Positions 19,004-28,443 of a DNA stretch of 64,000 bases are shown one piece after another (position 1 is the stretch's first letter; each line of letters begins with the position of its first letter). This stretch comes from Macrococcoides psychrotolerans. GTDB taxonomy: Bacteria > Bacillota > Bacilli > Staphylococcales > Staphylococcaceae. The stretch covers positions 1-64,000 of the forward strand of contig NZ_CP124591.1 of NCBI RefSeq assembly GCF_038095555.1. The letters run 5' to 3'. Under the pieces are notes generated by a model. The model saw only the letters and a program-made list of their open reading frames with translations. It searched no databases and was not told the DNA's origin. Position numbers and translations under genes: made by a program.

Positions 19004-20965
19004 ATGAACAGAAAGTATAACAGGCAGACATTGATCATACCCTTTATTGTGATGACGCTTGCTGCTATCATCGTGACAGGGATTTTGTATACTGAAGATG
19101 CGATGTTAGCTGGAGTGACCAGTGTGATTCTATTTATTATTATCTGCATTTCCTACTCTTACTTTAAACATAGTTTGAGACAAAATGAACGTTATATTGA
19201 GAATTTGTCCACTGTAATTGGTAATGGAAAGAACTATGCGATAAGTGAGTTACCAATAGGGATTCTGCTGCTAGATGAAAATGAGCATATTGAATGGTAT
19301 AACCATTTTATGAATGAAAAAATTAGTGAGCCTATTATTTCAGAATCTATTCATGATATTTTTCCGAACTTGCTGAACCAACTTAAGGTAAGCGCGGTTA
19401 ATGAGGCGAATGCTCAATACAAAGACTACAAATTTAAAGTGATGTTTTCTGAAGAGAATAATGTACTATATTTCTTCGATATTACTGATAAGATTGAAAC
19501 ACATCAATTATTTGAAGATGCAAAGCCTGTAATTGGTATTATGTTTTTAGATAATTTTGACGAAGTCACTCAAAACATGACCGACGCCCAACGTACCGAG
19601 ATTAATAGCTTAATGTCTATGGAAATCAATAAGTGGGCAGAACTTAATAATGTTTATATCAAAAGATATCAATCGGATCAGTTTATGATGTTCTTTAATC
19701 AAAAAATATTGCACTCAATCGAAGAAACAAAATTTAATTTACTTGATAATATTAGAGATAAAAGCCGTGAAATTAAGACACATGTCACTTTGAGTGTAGG
19801 GATTGGTGAAGGTGCTGATAACTTAATTGAATTAGGTACACTTGCGCAATCAAGTTTAGATTTAGCCCTTGGACGTGGTGGAGATCAAGTAGCGATTAAA
19901 CATATAAATGGGAATGTGAGATTTTATGGCGGCAAGACAGATCCTATGGAAAAACGTACACGTGTCAGAGCTCGTGTAGTATCACATGCATTGAAGGATA
20001 TTCTTGTTGAAGGAGATAATGTGATGATTATGGGGCATAAACGCCCTGATATGGACGCTATTGGTGCTGCAATCGGTGTGGCACGATTTGCGAAGATGAA
20101 TAATCTAAAGGCAAATATAATACTCAATGATCATGATATCGATGATACGTTATCGCGTGTAATGACAGAGATTGCTGAAAAGCCAGAGCTAAACGAAATC
20201 TTTATTAGTTCAGAAGATGCTTGGAATCTAATGACGAAACGCACAACTTTAGTCATCGTGGATACACATAAACCAGAGATGGTTATAGATGAAAATATAT
20301 TAAACAAAGCTTCCAGAAAGGTTGTTATTGACCATCATAGACGAGGAGAAGAATTTGTATCAAACCCATTACTTGTTTATATGGAACAATATGCTAGTTC
20401 GACAGCTGAACTGGTGACAGAGTTACTAGAATATCAACCGACCGATTATAAATTAACGCGACTGGAAGCGACTGTAATGCTTGCAGGTATTATTGTCGAT
20501 ACACGCAACTTCACATTACGCACAGGTTCCAGAACATTTGATGCAGCAAGTTTCTTAAGAAATCATGGTGCAGATACGATATTATGTCAGCATTTCCTAA
20601 AGGATGATATGGAGACTTACATTAAGCGCTCAGAAATTATTCAGACAGTGGTTCTTGAAGATAACGGTATTGCGATTGCGCATGGTCCTAGTGATGAAGT
20701 GATTCATCCTGTTATTGTTGCACAAGCAGCAGATCAGCTACTTAACATTGAAGGTGTTGAAGCTTCATTCGTAGTAGCCAAACGTAAAGATAATGTTGTC
20801 GGAATATCAGCGCGTTCATTAGGTGAAATCAACGTACAGCTTGTAATGGAAAAGATGGGCGGTGGTGGCCATTTATCTAATGCAGCAACCCAAATTGAAG
20901 ACATGACTGTTGAAGAAGTTATCAGTCAGCTTAGAAATATTATTCATGATGAAGGAGAGGAATAA
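19004..20965 (+). CDS. gdpP: Cyclic-di-AMP phosphodiesterase GdpP
   Basis: Membrane-bound hydrolase of c-di-AMP, the nucleotide controlling potassium/osmolyte balance and beta-lactam tolerance. 653 aa. Two N-terminal membrane helices (about 12-30 and 35-55) are followed by a PAS-like domain, a degenerate GGDEF domain (residues ~170-300, lacking a normal GGDEF loop), and the DHH/DHHA1 phosphodiesterase. The latter carries GHKRPDMDAIGAA, the DHH motif near residue 443 and the C-terminal GGGGHLSNAA. All catalytic motifs look intact, with no truncation of the kind seen in beta-lactam-tolerant strains. The rplI ATG follows after 1 nt. Confidence 0.96.
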   Translation: MNRKYNRQTLIIPFIVMTLAAIIVTGILYTEDAMLAGVTSVILFIIICISYSYFKHSLRQNERYIENLSTVIGNGKNYAISELPIGILLLDENEHIEWYNHFMNEKISEPIISESIHDIFPNLLNQLKVSAVNEANAQYKDYKFKVMFSEENNVLYFFDITDKIETHQLFEDAKPVIGIMFLDNFDEVTQNMTDAQRTEINSLMSMEINKWAELNNVYIKRYQSDQFMMFFNQKILHSIEETKFNLLDNIRDKSREIKTHVTLSVGIGEGADNLIELGTLAQSSLDLALGRGGDQVAIKHINGNVRFYGGKTDPMEKRTRVRARVVSHALKDILVEGDNVMIMGHKRPDMDAIGAAIGVARFAKMNNLKANIILNDHDIDDTLSRVMTEIAEKPELNEIFISSEDAWNLMTKRTTLVIVDTHKPEMVIDENILNKASRKVVIDHHRRGEEFVSNPLLVYMEQYASSTAELVTELLEYQPTDYKLTRLEATVMLAGIIVDTRNFTLRTGSRTFDAASFLRNHGADTILCQHFLKDDMETYIKRSEIIQTVVLEDNGIAIAHGPSDEVIHPVIVAQAADQLLNIEGVEASFVVAKRKDNVVGISARSLGEINVQLVMEKMGGGGHLSNAATQIEDMTVEEVISQLRNIIHDEGEE

Positions 20966-20966
20966 A

Positions 20967-21413
20967 ATGAAAGTTATATTTACACAAGACGTTAGAGGAA
21001 AAGGTAAAAAAGGTGAAATTAAAGAAGTACCTGTAGGATATGCGAATAATTTCTTATTAAAGAATAAATTAGCTGTTGAAGCAACACCAGGTAATTTAAA
21101 ACAGCTAGAAGCGCAGAAGAAAAGAGTAGAGGCAGATAAGCAGCAAGAACTTGAAGATGCACAAGCATTAAAAGAAAAATTAGAAGCACTAGAAGTTAAA
21201 GTGACTGCAAAGTCAGGTGAAGGTGGTCGTTTATTTGGTTCAGTCAGCTCTAAACAAGTTGCTGATGCATTAAATAAACAACATGGTATTAAAATTGATA
21301 AACGTAAAATGGATTTACATGATGGTATCAGAAGTTTAGGCTATACAAATGTGCCTGTTAAACTTCATAACAAGGTAAGCAGCACATTAAAAGTGCATGT
21401 AACTGAAGCATAA
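20967..21413 (+). CDS. rplI: 50S ribosomal protein L9
   Basis: Large-subunit protein at the base of the L1 stalk. 148 aa from ATG 20967; the RBS GGAGAGG lies inside the end of gdpP, and in-frame codons further upstream overlap gdpP without support. The N-terminal domain MKVIFTQDVRGKGKKGEIKEV is followed by the long connecting helix (about 40-75) and the C-terminal domain. It is cotranscribed with gdpP and dnaB. Confidence 0.97.
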   Translation: MKVIFTQDVRGKGKKGEIKEVPVGYANNFLLKNKLAVEATPGNLKQLEAQKKRVEADKQQELEDAQALKEKLEALEVKVTAKSGEGGRLFGSVSSKQVADALNKQHGIKIDKRKMDLHDGIRSLGYTNVPVKLHNKVSSTLKVHVTEA

Positions 21414-21430
21414 TAGATAAGGAGGATAAT

Positions 21431-22837
21431 ATGGCAGATTATCTTGAAGGTAAGAAACTCCCGTTTAATTTAGTTGCGGAACAGTCAGTTTTAGGCGCTA
21501 TCTTTATCGATAATGAAGTATTATCTTCCGTTCTAGAAGTACTCGTTCCTGGGCATTTTTACAGACAGTCGCATCAACATATATTTGAAGCGATGATGAC
21601 ATTGTCTGAGAAAAATGAAATAGTAGATATTGTAACTGTAGTAGATCAGATGACATCAGACGGGACATTAGAAGCGGCTGGTGGAGAGATGTATCTTGTA
21701 GACTTAGCTGCAATTGTACCGAGTGCCCGTAATGTAGATTTTTACGCGGATATCGTCTATAAAGATGCTGTAAAGCGACGATTAATTCATACGGCAGACA
21801 CTATTATGGCGGATGGTTATAATGAGACACTAGATCTCGAAACGTTACTTTCTGATGCCGAAAAGCGCATTATGGAAGTGTCTACTTCTAGAGGGTCAGA
21901 AGGTTTTCAGGAAATCAAAGATGTATTGACGCAAGTCTTTAATAATGCTGAAGAACTTGATAAGAACCAAGGGCAGACCCCAGGTATCCCTACTGGATAC
22001 AGAGATCTTGATCAAATGACGGCTGGGTTCAACAGAAATGATCTAATCATTATTGCAGCACGTCCTTCGGTAGGTAAGACCGCTTTCGCCTTAAATATTG
22101 CAACACAAGTAGCAACGCATGATCGAGGCGATGAGACGCCTTATAGTGTGGGGATATTTAGTCTTGAGATGGGTGCTGATCAGTTAGCAACACGTATGAT
22201 TTGTAGTACAGGGAACGTAGATTCTAATAGATTACGTACAGGAACAATGGATGGAGAAGACTGGAATCGTTTCACAGTAGCAGTGGGTAAGCTATCTAAG
22301 ACAAATATATATATAGATGATACACCAGGTATCCGTATTACAGATATCCGTTCTAAGTGTAGAAGACTAAAACAAGAACATGGATTAGATATGATACTGA
22401 TTGATTATCTTCAACTTATTCAAGGTTCAGGAAGTCGTTCCAGTGACAACAGACAACAAGAAGTATCAGAAATCTCGCGTATGCTGAAAGCTTTAGCTAG
22501 AGAACTAGAATGTCCTGTAATTGCGTTATCACAGTTATCTCGTGGCGTGGAACAAAGACAGGATAAACGTCCAATGATGAGTGATATTCGTGAATCAGGT
22601 TCGATTGAGCAAGATGCAGATATCGTTGCATTCTTATATCGAGATGATTATTACAATCGTGGTAATGGTGAAGATGGTGAAGAAGAAGTAGATGCAGGGG
22701 CTCAAGAGGAAAACGGGGAAATAGAAATTATTATTGCGAAGCAACGTAACGGTCCGACAGGAACAGTTAAACTTCATTTCTTAAAGCAATATAACAAATT
22801 TACAGATATTGATTATGCACATTCAGATGTATATTAA
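21431..22837 (+). CDS. dnaB: Replicative DNA helicase DnaB (DnaC in staphylococcal nomenclature)
   Basis: Hexameric 5'-3' helicase at the replication fork. 468 aa. The N-terminal primase-interacting helical domain (about 10-150) is followed by a RecA-like ATPase with Walker A ARPSVGKTAFA near residue 212 and Walker B MILIDYLQLI. The conserved C-terminal SQLSRGVEQR...SDIRESGSIEQDAD motif is present, with no intein. RBS AAGGAGG. It is the last gene of the gdpP-rplI operon, followed by a terminator. Confidence 0.97.
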   Translation: MADYLEGKKLPFNLVAEQSVLGAIFIDNEVLSSVLEVLVPGHFYRQSHQHIFEAMMTLSEKNEIVDIVTVVDQMTSDGTLEAAGGEMYLVDLAAIVPSARNVDFYADIVYKDAVKRRLIHTADTIMADGYNETLDLETLLSDAEKRIMEVSTSRGSEGFQEIKDVLTQVFNNAEELDKNQGQTPGIPTGYRDLDQMTAGFNRNDLIIIAARPSVGKTAFALNIATQVATHDRGDETPYSVGIFSLEMGADQLATRMICSTGNVDSNRLRTGTMDGEDWNRFTVAVGKLSKTNIYIDDTPGIRITDIRSKCRRLKQEHGLDMILIDYLQLIQGSGSRSSDNRQQEVSEISRMLKALARELECPVIALSQLSRGVEQRQDKRPMMSDIRESGSIEQDADIVAFLYRDDYYNRGNGEDGEEEVDAGAQEENGEIEIIIAKQRNGPTGTVKLHFLKQYNKFTDIDYAHSDVY

Positions 22838-22860
22838 TGAGTAAAGTGTATAAAATGAAT

Positions 22861-22910
22861 AAAAACCGTACATTAATTTTTTTTATTAATTAATTGTACG
22901 GTTTTTATAT
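22861..22910 (+). terminator. Intrinsic terminator after dnaB
   Basis: AAAAACCGTACAATTAAT-type stem (CCGTACATTAAT / ATTAATTGTACGG, one bulged base) with trailing T-run. Confidence 0.85.
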
Positions 22911-23159
22911 TATATATGACTAGGAAATGACAAGATAGTTTGTGAAAAAATAAAATAATAAATGATCAATTATTAAATTGTTATTTAATAAAATGCTGAA
23001 ATATCAATGTTTTTTTAAAAGTCAGATGTTCATAATCTCCATTTCTATGTCTTTTAGTGAAATAAGTGAATATTTATTAATGTTCGTTTTTTAGTTGATT
23101 TTCCCCGATTTCATTGTTAAAATGTTTAAGGTTAGTGAACAAAATTTGGAGGTGCACTC
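22911..23159 (+). promoter_or_regulatory. purA upstream region with possible PurBoxes
   Basis: About 320 bp lie between dnaB and purA; beyond the dnaB terminator no gene is seen. Near purA, TTAATGTTCGTTTT (23077-23090; reverse complement contains CGAACAT) and TTAGTGAACAAAATT (23132-23146) resemble the two inverted halves of PurR boxes. A TAAAAT at 23119-23124 could be the -10. The RBS GGAGGTG directly precedes the purA ATG. Box assignment rests on similarity to the Bacillus CCGAACAWT consensus only. Confidence 0.4.
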
Positions 23160-24449
23160 ATGTCATCAATCGTAGTTGTTGGGACTCAATGGGGAGACGA
23201 AGGTAAAGGTAAAATCACGGACTTTTTAGCAGAAGAAGCAAACGTTATTGCACGTTTTTCAGGTGGTAATAACGCAGGACATACAATTAAATTTGGTGGA
23301 GAAACATACAAATTGCATTTAGTACCATCAGGTATTTTCTATTCAGATAAACTATCTGTTATTGGAAATGGTGTAGTAGTAGATCCTGTTGCATTATTAA
23401 AAGAATTAGATGCACTGAATGAACGTGGTGTAAAAACTGATAACTTACGTATTTCAAACCGTGCACAAGTTATTTTACCGTATCATTTAAAACAAGATGA
23501 ATTAGAAGAAGAAAAACGCGGTGATAATAAGATTGGTACAACGAAAAAAGGAATCGGACCATCTTATGTAGATAAAGTACAACGTATCGGTATTCGTATG
23601 GCAGATTTACTTGATAAAGAAACGTTCGAAACAAAGTTAAAAGAAAACTTAGCAATGAAAAACGAAATGTTTGAAAAATTATTCAATGCTGAAGGATTTA
23701 AATTTGAAGAAATCTTTGATGAGTATTATGCAGCTGGCCAACGCCTAAAAGAATATACAGTAGATACTGCAAAAGTATTAGACGATGCATTTATGGCAGA
23801 GGAAAAAGTGTTATTTGAAGGCGCTCAAGGAGTGATGCTTGATATCGATCACGGGACATACCCATTCGTTACTTCAAGTAACCCGATTGCAGGGAACGTA
23901 ACAGTTGGTACAGGTGTAGGTCCAACGTTTATAGATAAAGTTGTTGGTGTATGTAAAGCTTACACGTCACGAGTAGGAGACGGACCATTCCCGACTGAAT
24001 TATTTGATGAAGACGGGCATCATATTCGTGAAGTTGGTCGTGAATACGGAACGACTACTGGACGTCCACGTCGTGTAGGTTGGTTTGACTCTGTTGTATT
24101 ACGCCATTCTCGCCGTGCAAGTGGTATTACGGACTTATCAATTAACTCAATTGATGTATTAACAGGTTTAGAAACTGTTAAGATTTGTACAGCATATGAA
24201 TTGGATGGTAAGGAAATTACAGAATACCCAGCGAATCTAAACGAATTAAATCGTTGTAAGCCGATTTTCGAAGAATTACCAGGATGGACTGAAGATGTGA
24301 CTTCATGTAAATCATTGGACGAGCTACCTGATAACGCACGTCGTTACTTAGAACGTATCTCTGAGTTATGTAACGTTAAGATTTCTATCTTCTCAGTTGG
24401 ACCAGATAGAAATCAAACGAACTTACTTGAAAACTTATGGGAAAAATAA
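23160..24449 (+). CDS. purA: Adenylosuccinate synthetase
   Basis: GTP-dependent ligation of IMP and aspartate, the first committed step to AMP. 429 aa, typical. The N-terminal P-loop-like QWGDEGKGK (about 10-18), the IMP-binding NNAGHT, the GTP-binding and aspartate loop (TTTGRPRRVGWFD) and the C-terminal SVGPDRNQT are all present. Good RBS (GGAGGTG). It is monogenic here, with terminators downstream. Confidence 0.98.
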   Translation: MSSIVVVGTQWGDEGKGKITDFLAEEANVIARFSGGNNAGHTIKFGGETYKLHLVPSGIFYSDKLSVIGNGVVVDPVALLKELDALNERGVKTDNLRISNRAQVILPYHLKQDELEEEKRGDNKIGTTKKGIGPSYVDKVQRIGIRMADLLDKETFETKLKENLAMKNEMFEKLFNAEGFKFEEIFDEYYAAGQRLKEYTVDTAKVLDDAFMAEEKVLFEGAQGVMLDIDHGTYPFVTSSNPIAGNVTVGTGVGPTFIDKVVGVCKAYTSRVGDGPFPTELFDEDGHHIREVGREYGTTTGRPRRVGWFDSVVLRHSRRASGITDLSINSIDVLTGLETVKICTAYELDGKEITEYPANLNELNRCKPIFEELPGWTEDVTSCKSLDELPDNARRYLERISELCNVKISIFSVGPDRNQTNLLENLWEK

Positions 24450-24490
24450 GAGGCTATCACCTGAGCGATTAGCTTCGAGTAAAATCCCGT

Positions 24491-24528
24491 AAAGGTGCCA
24501 AAGAAGCGCTTTTTGTTTCGGCACCTTT
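24491..24528 (+). terminator. Terminator after purA
   Basis: AAAGGTGCC / GGCACCTTT stem with an internal T-rich loop. The 13-mer GAGCGATTAGCTT occurs on both sides of it (about 24463 and 24529), a short direct repeat of unknown meaning. Confidence 0.65.
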
Positions 24529-24547
24529 GAGCGATTAGCTTTAAATT

Positions 24548-24581
24548 AAAAGCCATAAAACATTTAATGTTTTATGGCTTT
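24548..24581. terminator. Bidirectional terminator between purA and the YitT gene
   Basis: Near-perfect stem AAAGCCATAAAACATT / AATGTTTTATGGCTTT with flanking A/T runs on both sides, suiting both convergent genes. Confidence 0.85.
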
Positions 24582-24591
24582 TAAAATTGTT

Positions 24592-25479
24592 TTAATGTAT
24601 ATCTTTCTTTTTAAATCTGCCGCCTTTAACTTCAGAGACGTTCCCAATGGCAACAAATGCGCTGTCATCATAATGATTGACGATATCTTTAAGTTTAAAT
24701 TCTTCTAATCGCGTAATGACACAGAAGATGACTTTCTTGTCATCACCAGTGTATGCTCCTTCCCCTTTCAAATAAGTAACACCACGACCGAGACGATCAT
24801 TAATAGCATCTCCAATTTCTTCGTATTGATCGCTGATGATCCATACAGATTTTGATTCGTCGAGACCTTGCTGTACAATATCGATGGTTTTAGATGCGAT
24901 AAAGTAAGCAATAACAGAATACATGGCAGATTCCCAAGTAAATACAAAGCCTGCAGCGGTGTAGATAAAGAAGTTAATGACCATGACAATTTCACCTACT
25001 GAAAAGGGAGTCTTATTGTTGATAAGTATCGCAAGAATCTCTGTACCATCAAGAGAACCTCCGTAACGGATAACAAGTCCAACACCGAGTCCAAGAATGA
25101 CACCACCAAAGATAGTGACCAAAAACTTTTCATCTGCAAATGCGGGTACTGGATGTAATAGTGCTGTACCGATGGATAGTATACCGATACCATAGAGCGT
25201 AGAGAGTGCGAATGTTTTACCAATCTGTTTATAACCAAGGTAGAAAAAAGGGATGTTTAATAAGAAAATAAAGAGTCCAATAGGCAATTTTAAGAAATGG
25301 CTTATCATGATCGATATACCAACAATACCACCATCTAATAGATTATTAGGTACGAGAAATAATTCAAGTGCAATGGCCATTAGAATCGCGCCAATTGTAA
25401 TGATCATAAACCGTTTTAATTTTTCTTTTAACGGAAGTTTTTTATGGGTTTTAAAAGGTTTTGCGGAAGTTATATCCAT
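24592..25479 (-). CDS. YitT-family membrane protein (DUF161/DUF2179)
   Basis: Polytopic membrane protein of about 295 aa. An N-terminal basic region is followed by five or six hydrophobic segments (residues ~25-200) containing the DUF161 pattern (FLVPNNLLDGGIVGISIMIS and GGSLDGTEILAILIN). A cytosolic DUF2179 domain (~215-290) closes it. The start is set at ATG 25479, with TTGGAG at proper spacing; a GTG 9 nt upstream is too close to the RBS. The family's transport role is not defined. It stands alone and convergent with purA. Confidence 0.85.
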   Translation of the reverse strand: MDITSAKPFKTHKKLPLKEKLKRFMIITIGAILMAIALELFLVPNNLLDGGIVGISIMISHFLKLPIGLFIFLLNIPFFYLGYKQIGKTFALSTLYGIGILSIGTALLHPVPAFADEKFLVTIFGGVILGLGVGLVIRYGGSLDGTEILAILINNKTPFSVGEIVMVINFFIYTAAGFVFTWESAMYSVIAYFIASKTIDIVQQGLDESKSVWIISDQYEEIGDAINDRLGRGVTYLKGEGAYTGDDKKVIFCVITRLEEFKLKDIVNHYDDSAFVAIGNVSEVKGGRFKKKDIH

Positions 25480-25548
25480 GTTGTGCACTCCAATCTAATA
25501 TATATAAATAATTATACAGAAAAAATCAAAATTTATTTAAAAATATGC

Positions 25549-25578
25549 TTGATATTTATAAATTTATCATGCTATAAT
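25549..25578 (+). promoter_or_regulatory. Promoter of the tRNA-Glu/tRNA-Asp unit
   Basis: TTGATA at 25549-25554 and TATAAT at 25573-25578, spaced 18 bp, 22 bp upstream of tRNA-Glu. Confidence 0.75.
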
Positions 25579-25600
25579 CAATCTTGTGTTAAAAAAATTC

Positions 25601-25675
25601 GGCCCCTTGGTCAAGCGGTTAAGACACCGCCCTTTCACGGCGGTAACACGGGTTCGAATCCCGTAGGGGTCACCA
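25601..25675 (+). tRNA. tRNA-Glu (anticodon TTC)
   Basis: Cloverleaf by eye: acceptor GGCCCCT/AGGGGTC, anticodon arm CCGCC-CTTTCAC-GGCGG with TTC, T arm CGGGTTCGAATCCCG, and encoded CCA end at 25673-25675. Confidence 0.97.
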
Positions 25676-25699
25676 TTTTTCAATTACATATTTATACAT

Positions 25700-25772
25700 G
25701 GTCCCGTGGTGTAGCGGTTAACATGCCTGCCTGTCACGCAGGAGATCGCGGGTTCGATTCCCGTCGGGACCG
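25700..25772 (+). tRNA. tRNA-Asp (anticodon GTC)
   Basis: Acceptor GGTCCCG/CGGGACC with discriminator G, anticodon arm CCTGC-CTGTCAC-GCAGG with GTC, T arm CGGGTTCGATTCCCG. Unlike the tRNA-Glu before it, CCA is not encoded: CTC follows the discriminator, so the 3' end must be added by the CCA-adding enzyme. Confidence 0.96.
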
Positions 25773-25776
25773 CTCA

Positions 25777-25808
25777 AAAGAAGATACGTTTACGTATCTT
25801 CTTTTTTT
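25777..25808 (+). terminator. Terminator of the tRNA unit
   Basis: AAGAAGATACG / CGTATCTTCTT stem with TTTA loop and run of T directly after tRNA-Asp. Confidence 0.88.
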
Positions 25809-25898
25809 GTACTTGTCAGCAGTATAGAAAAAGATGTTGAACAGTGGTAAATTATAAGATAGATACTTATAAAAATTTTTATGAGATGAGGGAAATGT

Positions 25899-26600
25899 AT
25901 GTCGAGAAAAATCGTAGTTGTAGATGATGAAAAACCGATTGCAGATATATTAGAATTTAACTTAAAAAAAGAGGGTTATGAAGTTCATGTCGCTTATGAT
26001 GGCGATGATGCAGTGGAACTAATCTATGATATTCAACCAGATATCGTATTGCTAGATATTATGCTTCCAGGTCGTGATGGTATGGAAGTCTGTCGTGAAG
26101 TGCGTAAGAAATACGATATGCCGATTATTATGCTGACAGCTAAAGATTCTGAGATTGATAAAGTGTTAGGCCTGGAACTTGGTGCTGATGATTATGTGAC
26201 AAAGCCATTCTCTACACGTGAACTGATTGCGCGGGTTAAAGCCAATTTACGTCGTCATTACTCACAAACACAATCTGAAGAGAAGGAAGAATCCACAAAT
26301 ATTGTCATTAAAGATATTGTAGTCTACCCTGAAGCTTATTCAATAAAGAAACGTGGTATAGATATCGAACTGACACACCGTGAATTTGAACTTTTTCATT
26401 ATTTAGCAAAGCATATCGGGCAGGTCATGACACGTGAACATTTACTGCAGACAGTATGGGGCTATGATTATTTTGGTGATGTAAGAACTGTAGATGTTAC
26501 AATTAGACGTCTAAGAGAAAAGATTGAAGATGATGCAAGTCATCCAGAATATATTGTGACACGCCGTGGTGTAGGATATTTCTTGCAGACGCAGGAGTAA
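25899..26600 (+). CDS. walR: Essential response regulator WalR (VicR/YycF)
   Basis: OmpR-family regulator that controls cell-wall hydrolase genes after phosphorylation by WalK. 233 aa. The receiver domain has phosphoacceptor D53 (LLDIMLPGRDG), the acidic pair near D9/D10, and Lys in the TKPFSTRE loop. The winged-helix DNA-binding domain occupies about 130-230 (LTHREFELFHYLAKHIGQVMTREHLL... VRTVDVTIRRLREKIE). It is the first gene of walRKHIJ, with walK 4 nt downstream. Confidence 0.97.
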   Translation: MSRKIVVVDDEKPIADILEFNLKKEGYEVHVAYDGDDAVELIYDIQPDIVLLDIMLPGRDGMEVCREVRKKYDMPIIMLTAKDSEIDKVLGLELGADDYVTKPFSTRELIARVKANLRRHYSQTQSEEKEESTNIVIKDIVVYPEAYSIKKRGIDIELTHREFELFHYLAKHIGQVMTREHLLQTVWGYDYFGDVRTVDVTIRRLREKIEDDASHPEYIVTRRGVGYFLQTQE

Positions 26601-26604
26601 TAGA

Positions 26605-28443
26605 ATGAAAGCGATTTTTAAAAAACTTCAGTCGTTACATATAAAGCTCGTTGTTATTTACGTCTTATTAATTATTATTGGGATGCAAATTATCGGACTT
26701 TATTTTACAAATAATCTCGAAAAAGAGCTTACAAAGAATTTTAAAACAAATATTAATCAGCAAATAAAGTCTATCAACTATGATATTAGGACTGTATATA
26801 ACGAAAATAAATCTTCACCAAATAAAATACAAAAAGAAGTCCAGAAAGTTGTAGATGAATATGCATTAAGAACAGAGATAGATACCATTCGTTTTATTAA
26901 TGATTCCGAAGTTATCCTTGCGACAAGTAACGATACAACTAAAGAAAATATTAACCAGAAGATCAATGATAAACAGATACAAAATTCTTTATCACTTGGG
27001 AAAACGAATGATCGTATTAAGCTGCGTGATGATCCTAACGGTAAGGTGAGGGTCTGGGTAAAGAATTTTCCAATTAAAGATGACAATAAAATCCTTGGTG
27101 TTATTCATATTGAAGAATCTATTGAGCCGGTGTATGCGCAGTTGATGAAAATCAATAGCATCTTTATTATCGGTACAGGTCTGTCATTGTTAATTACAAT
27201 TATTCTTGGGTTCTTTATCGCAAGAACTATTACTAAACCTATTGCAGATATGCGTAATCAAGCGCTAGAGATGTCTAAGGGGAACTACACAAACCGTGTT
27301 AAAGTATACGGTAACGATGAAATTGGTGAGCTCGCACTAACTTTTAATAACTTATCTAAGCGTGTGCAAGAAGCGCAGGCGAATACAGAGAGTGAAAAGC
27401 GTAGACTTGATTCAGTAATCACGCACATGTCAGATGGGGTTATTGCGACAGATAGACGTGGTCGTGTACGTATTGTTAATGAAATGGCACTAAAGATGCT
27501 TGATATGAATAAAGATGATGTAGAAGGACGTCATGTTCTAGACATCCTTGCAATCGAAGCGCATTATTCATTGGATGAACTGCAGGATATTGCAGGTGGT
27601 ATTATCATCGATATTAATGAAAAAGAAAGGCTTATTGTAAGAGCATCGTTTAGTACCATTATTCAAGATACAGGGTTTATTACGGGTTATATCGCAGTGC
27701 TGCATGATGTTACCGAACAACATCACGTTGAGAATGAACGACGTGAGTTCGTTGCGAATGTTTCACATGAATTACGTACACCACTAACAAGTATGCGTAG
27801 TTATATTGAAGCATTGGAAGAGGGCGCCTGGAAAGATGAGAATTTAGCACCGCAATTCTTAAGTGTGACGAGAGAAGAAACGGATCGTATGATTCGATTA
27901 GTTAATGATCTGCTCCAATTATCTAAGATGGATAATACAGATGATAATTTAAATAAAGAGTTGATTGATTTTAATATGTTTATTCACAAAATTATCAATC
28001 GCTTTGAGATGTCAGAAGGAAAGAATGCGACATTCATACGTGATATCCCTAAAAATGGTATATTTGTTGAAATAGATCCAGATAAGATGACGCAAGTATT
28101 TGATAATGTAATTACGAATGCATTGAAGTACTCTAAAGGAAGAAAGAAAGTTGAATTCCACGTGAAACAAAATACGTTATTCAATCGTATGACAATACAA
28201 ATTAAAGATAATGGTATCGGTATTCCTTTGAATAAAGTAGATAAAATCTTTGATCGTTTCTTCCGTGTAGATAAAGCACGAACACGTAAAATGGGCGGCA
28301 CTGGATTAGGTCTCGCAATTAGTAAGGAAATTATCGAAGCCCATAATGGGAGAATCTGGGCTAATAGTAAGGAAGGGTACGGCACTTCGGTGTATATAAC
28401 GTTACCTTGTGAAGTGCTAGATGACGGTGAATGGGATGTATAA
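26605..28443 (+). CDS. walK: Sensor histidine kinase WalK (VicK/YycG)
   Basis: Membrane sensor kinase of the essential WalRK system. 612 aa. TM1 is at about 14-34; a ~145-residue extracytoplasmic PAS-like domain follows, then TM2 at about 183-203. HAMP, a cytoplasmic PAS domain (~270-370), HisKA with phosphorylated H388 in VSHELRTP, and HATPase_c (N-box NVITNALKYS, DNGIGIP, GTGLGLAI) complete it. Its stop overlaps the next gene, so walH is translationally coupled. Confidence 0.97.
   Translation: MKAIFKKLQSLHIKLVVIYVLLIIIGMQIIGLYFTNNLEKELTKNFKTNINQQIKSINYDIRTVYNENKSSPNKIQKEVQKVVDEYALRTEIDTIRFINDSEVILATSNDTTKENINQKINDKQIQNSLSLGKTNDRIKLRDDPNGKVRVWVKNFPIKDDNKILGVIHIEESIEPVYAQLMKINSIFIIGTGLSLLITIILGFFIARTITKPIADMRNQALEMSKGNYTNRVKVYGNDEIGELALTFNNLSKRVQEAQANTESEKRRLDSVITHMSDGVIATDRRGRVRIVNEMALKMLDMNKDDVEGRHVLDILAIEAHYSLDELQDIAGGIIIDINEKERLIVRASFSTIIQDTGFITGYIAVLHDVTEQHHVENERREFVANVSHELRTPLTSMRSYIEALEEGAWKDENLAPQFLSVTREETDRMIRLVNDLLQLSKMDNTDDNLNKELIDFNMFIHKIINRFEMSEGKNATFIRDIPKNGIFVEIDPDKMTQVFDNVITNALKYSKGRKKVEFHVKQNTLFNRMTIQIKDNGIGIPLNKVDKIFDRFFRVDKARTRKMGGTGLGLAISKEIIEAHNGRIWANSKEGYGTSVYITLPCEVLDDGEWDV

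Noticed and set aside
22911..23159. Purine riboswitch upstream of purA
   Set aside because: No three-way-junction aptamer core or terminator switch seen; PurBox-like sites are a better, still tentative, explanation.
25444..25827. Open frame spanning both tRNA genes
   Set aside because: It covers two clear tRNAs and their promoter and terminator; not coding.
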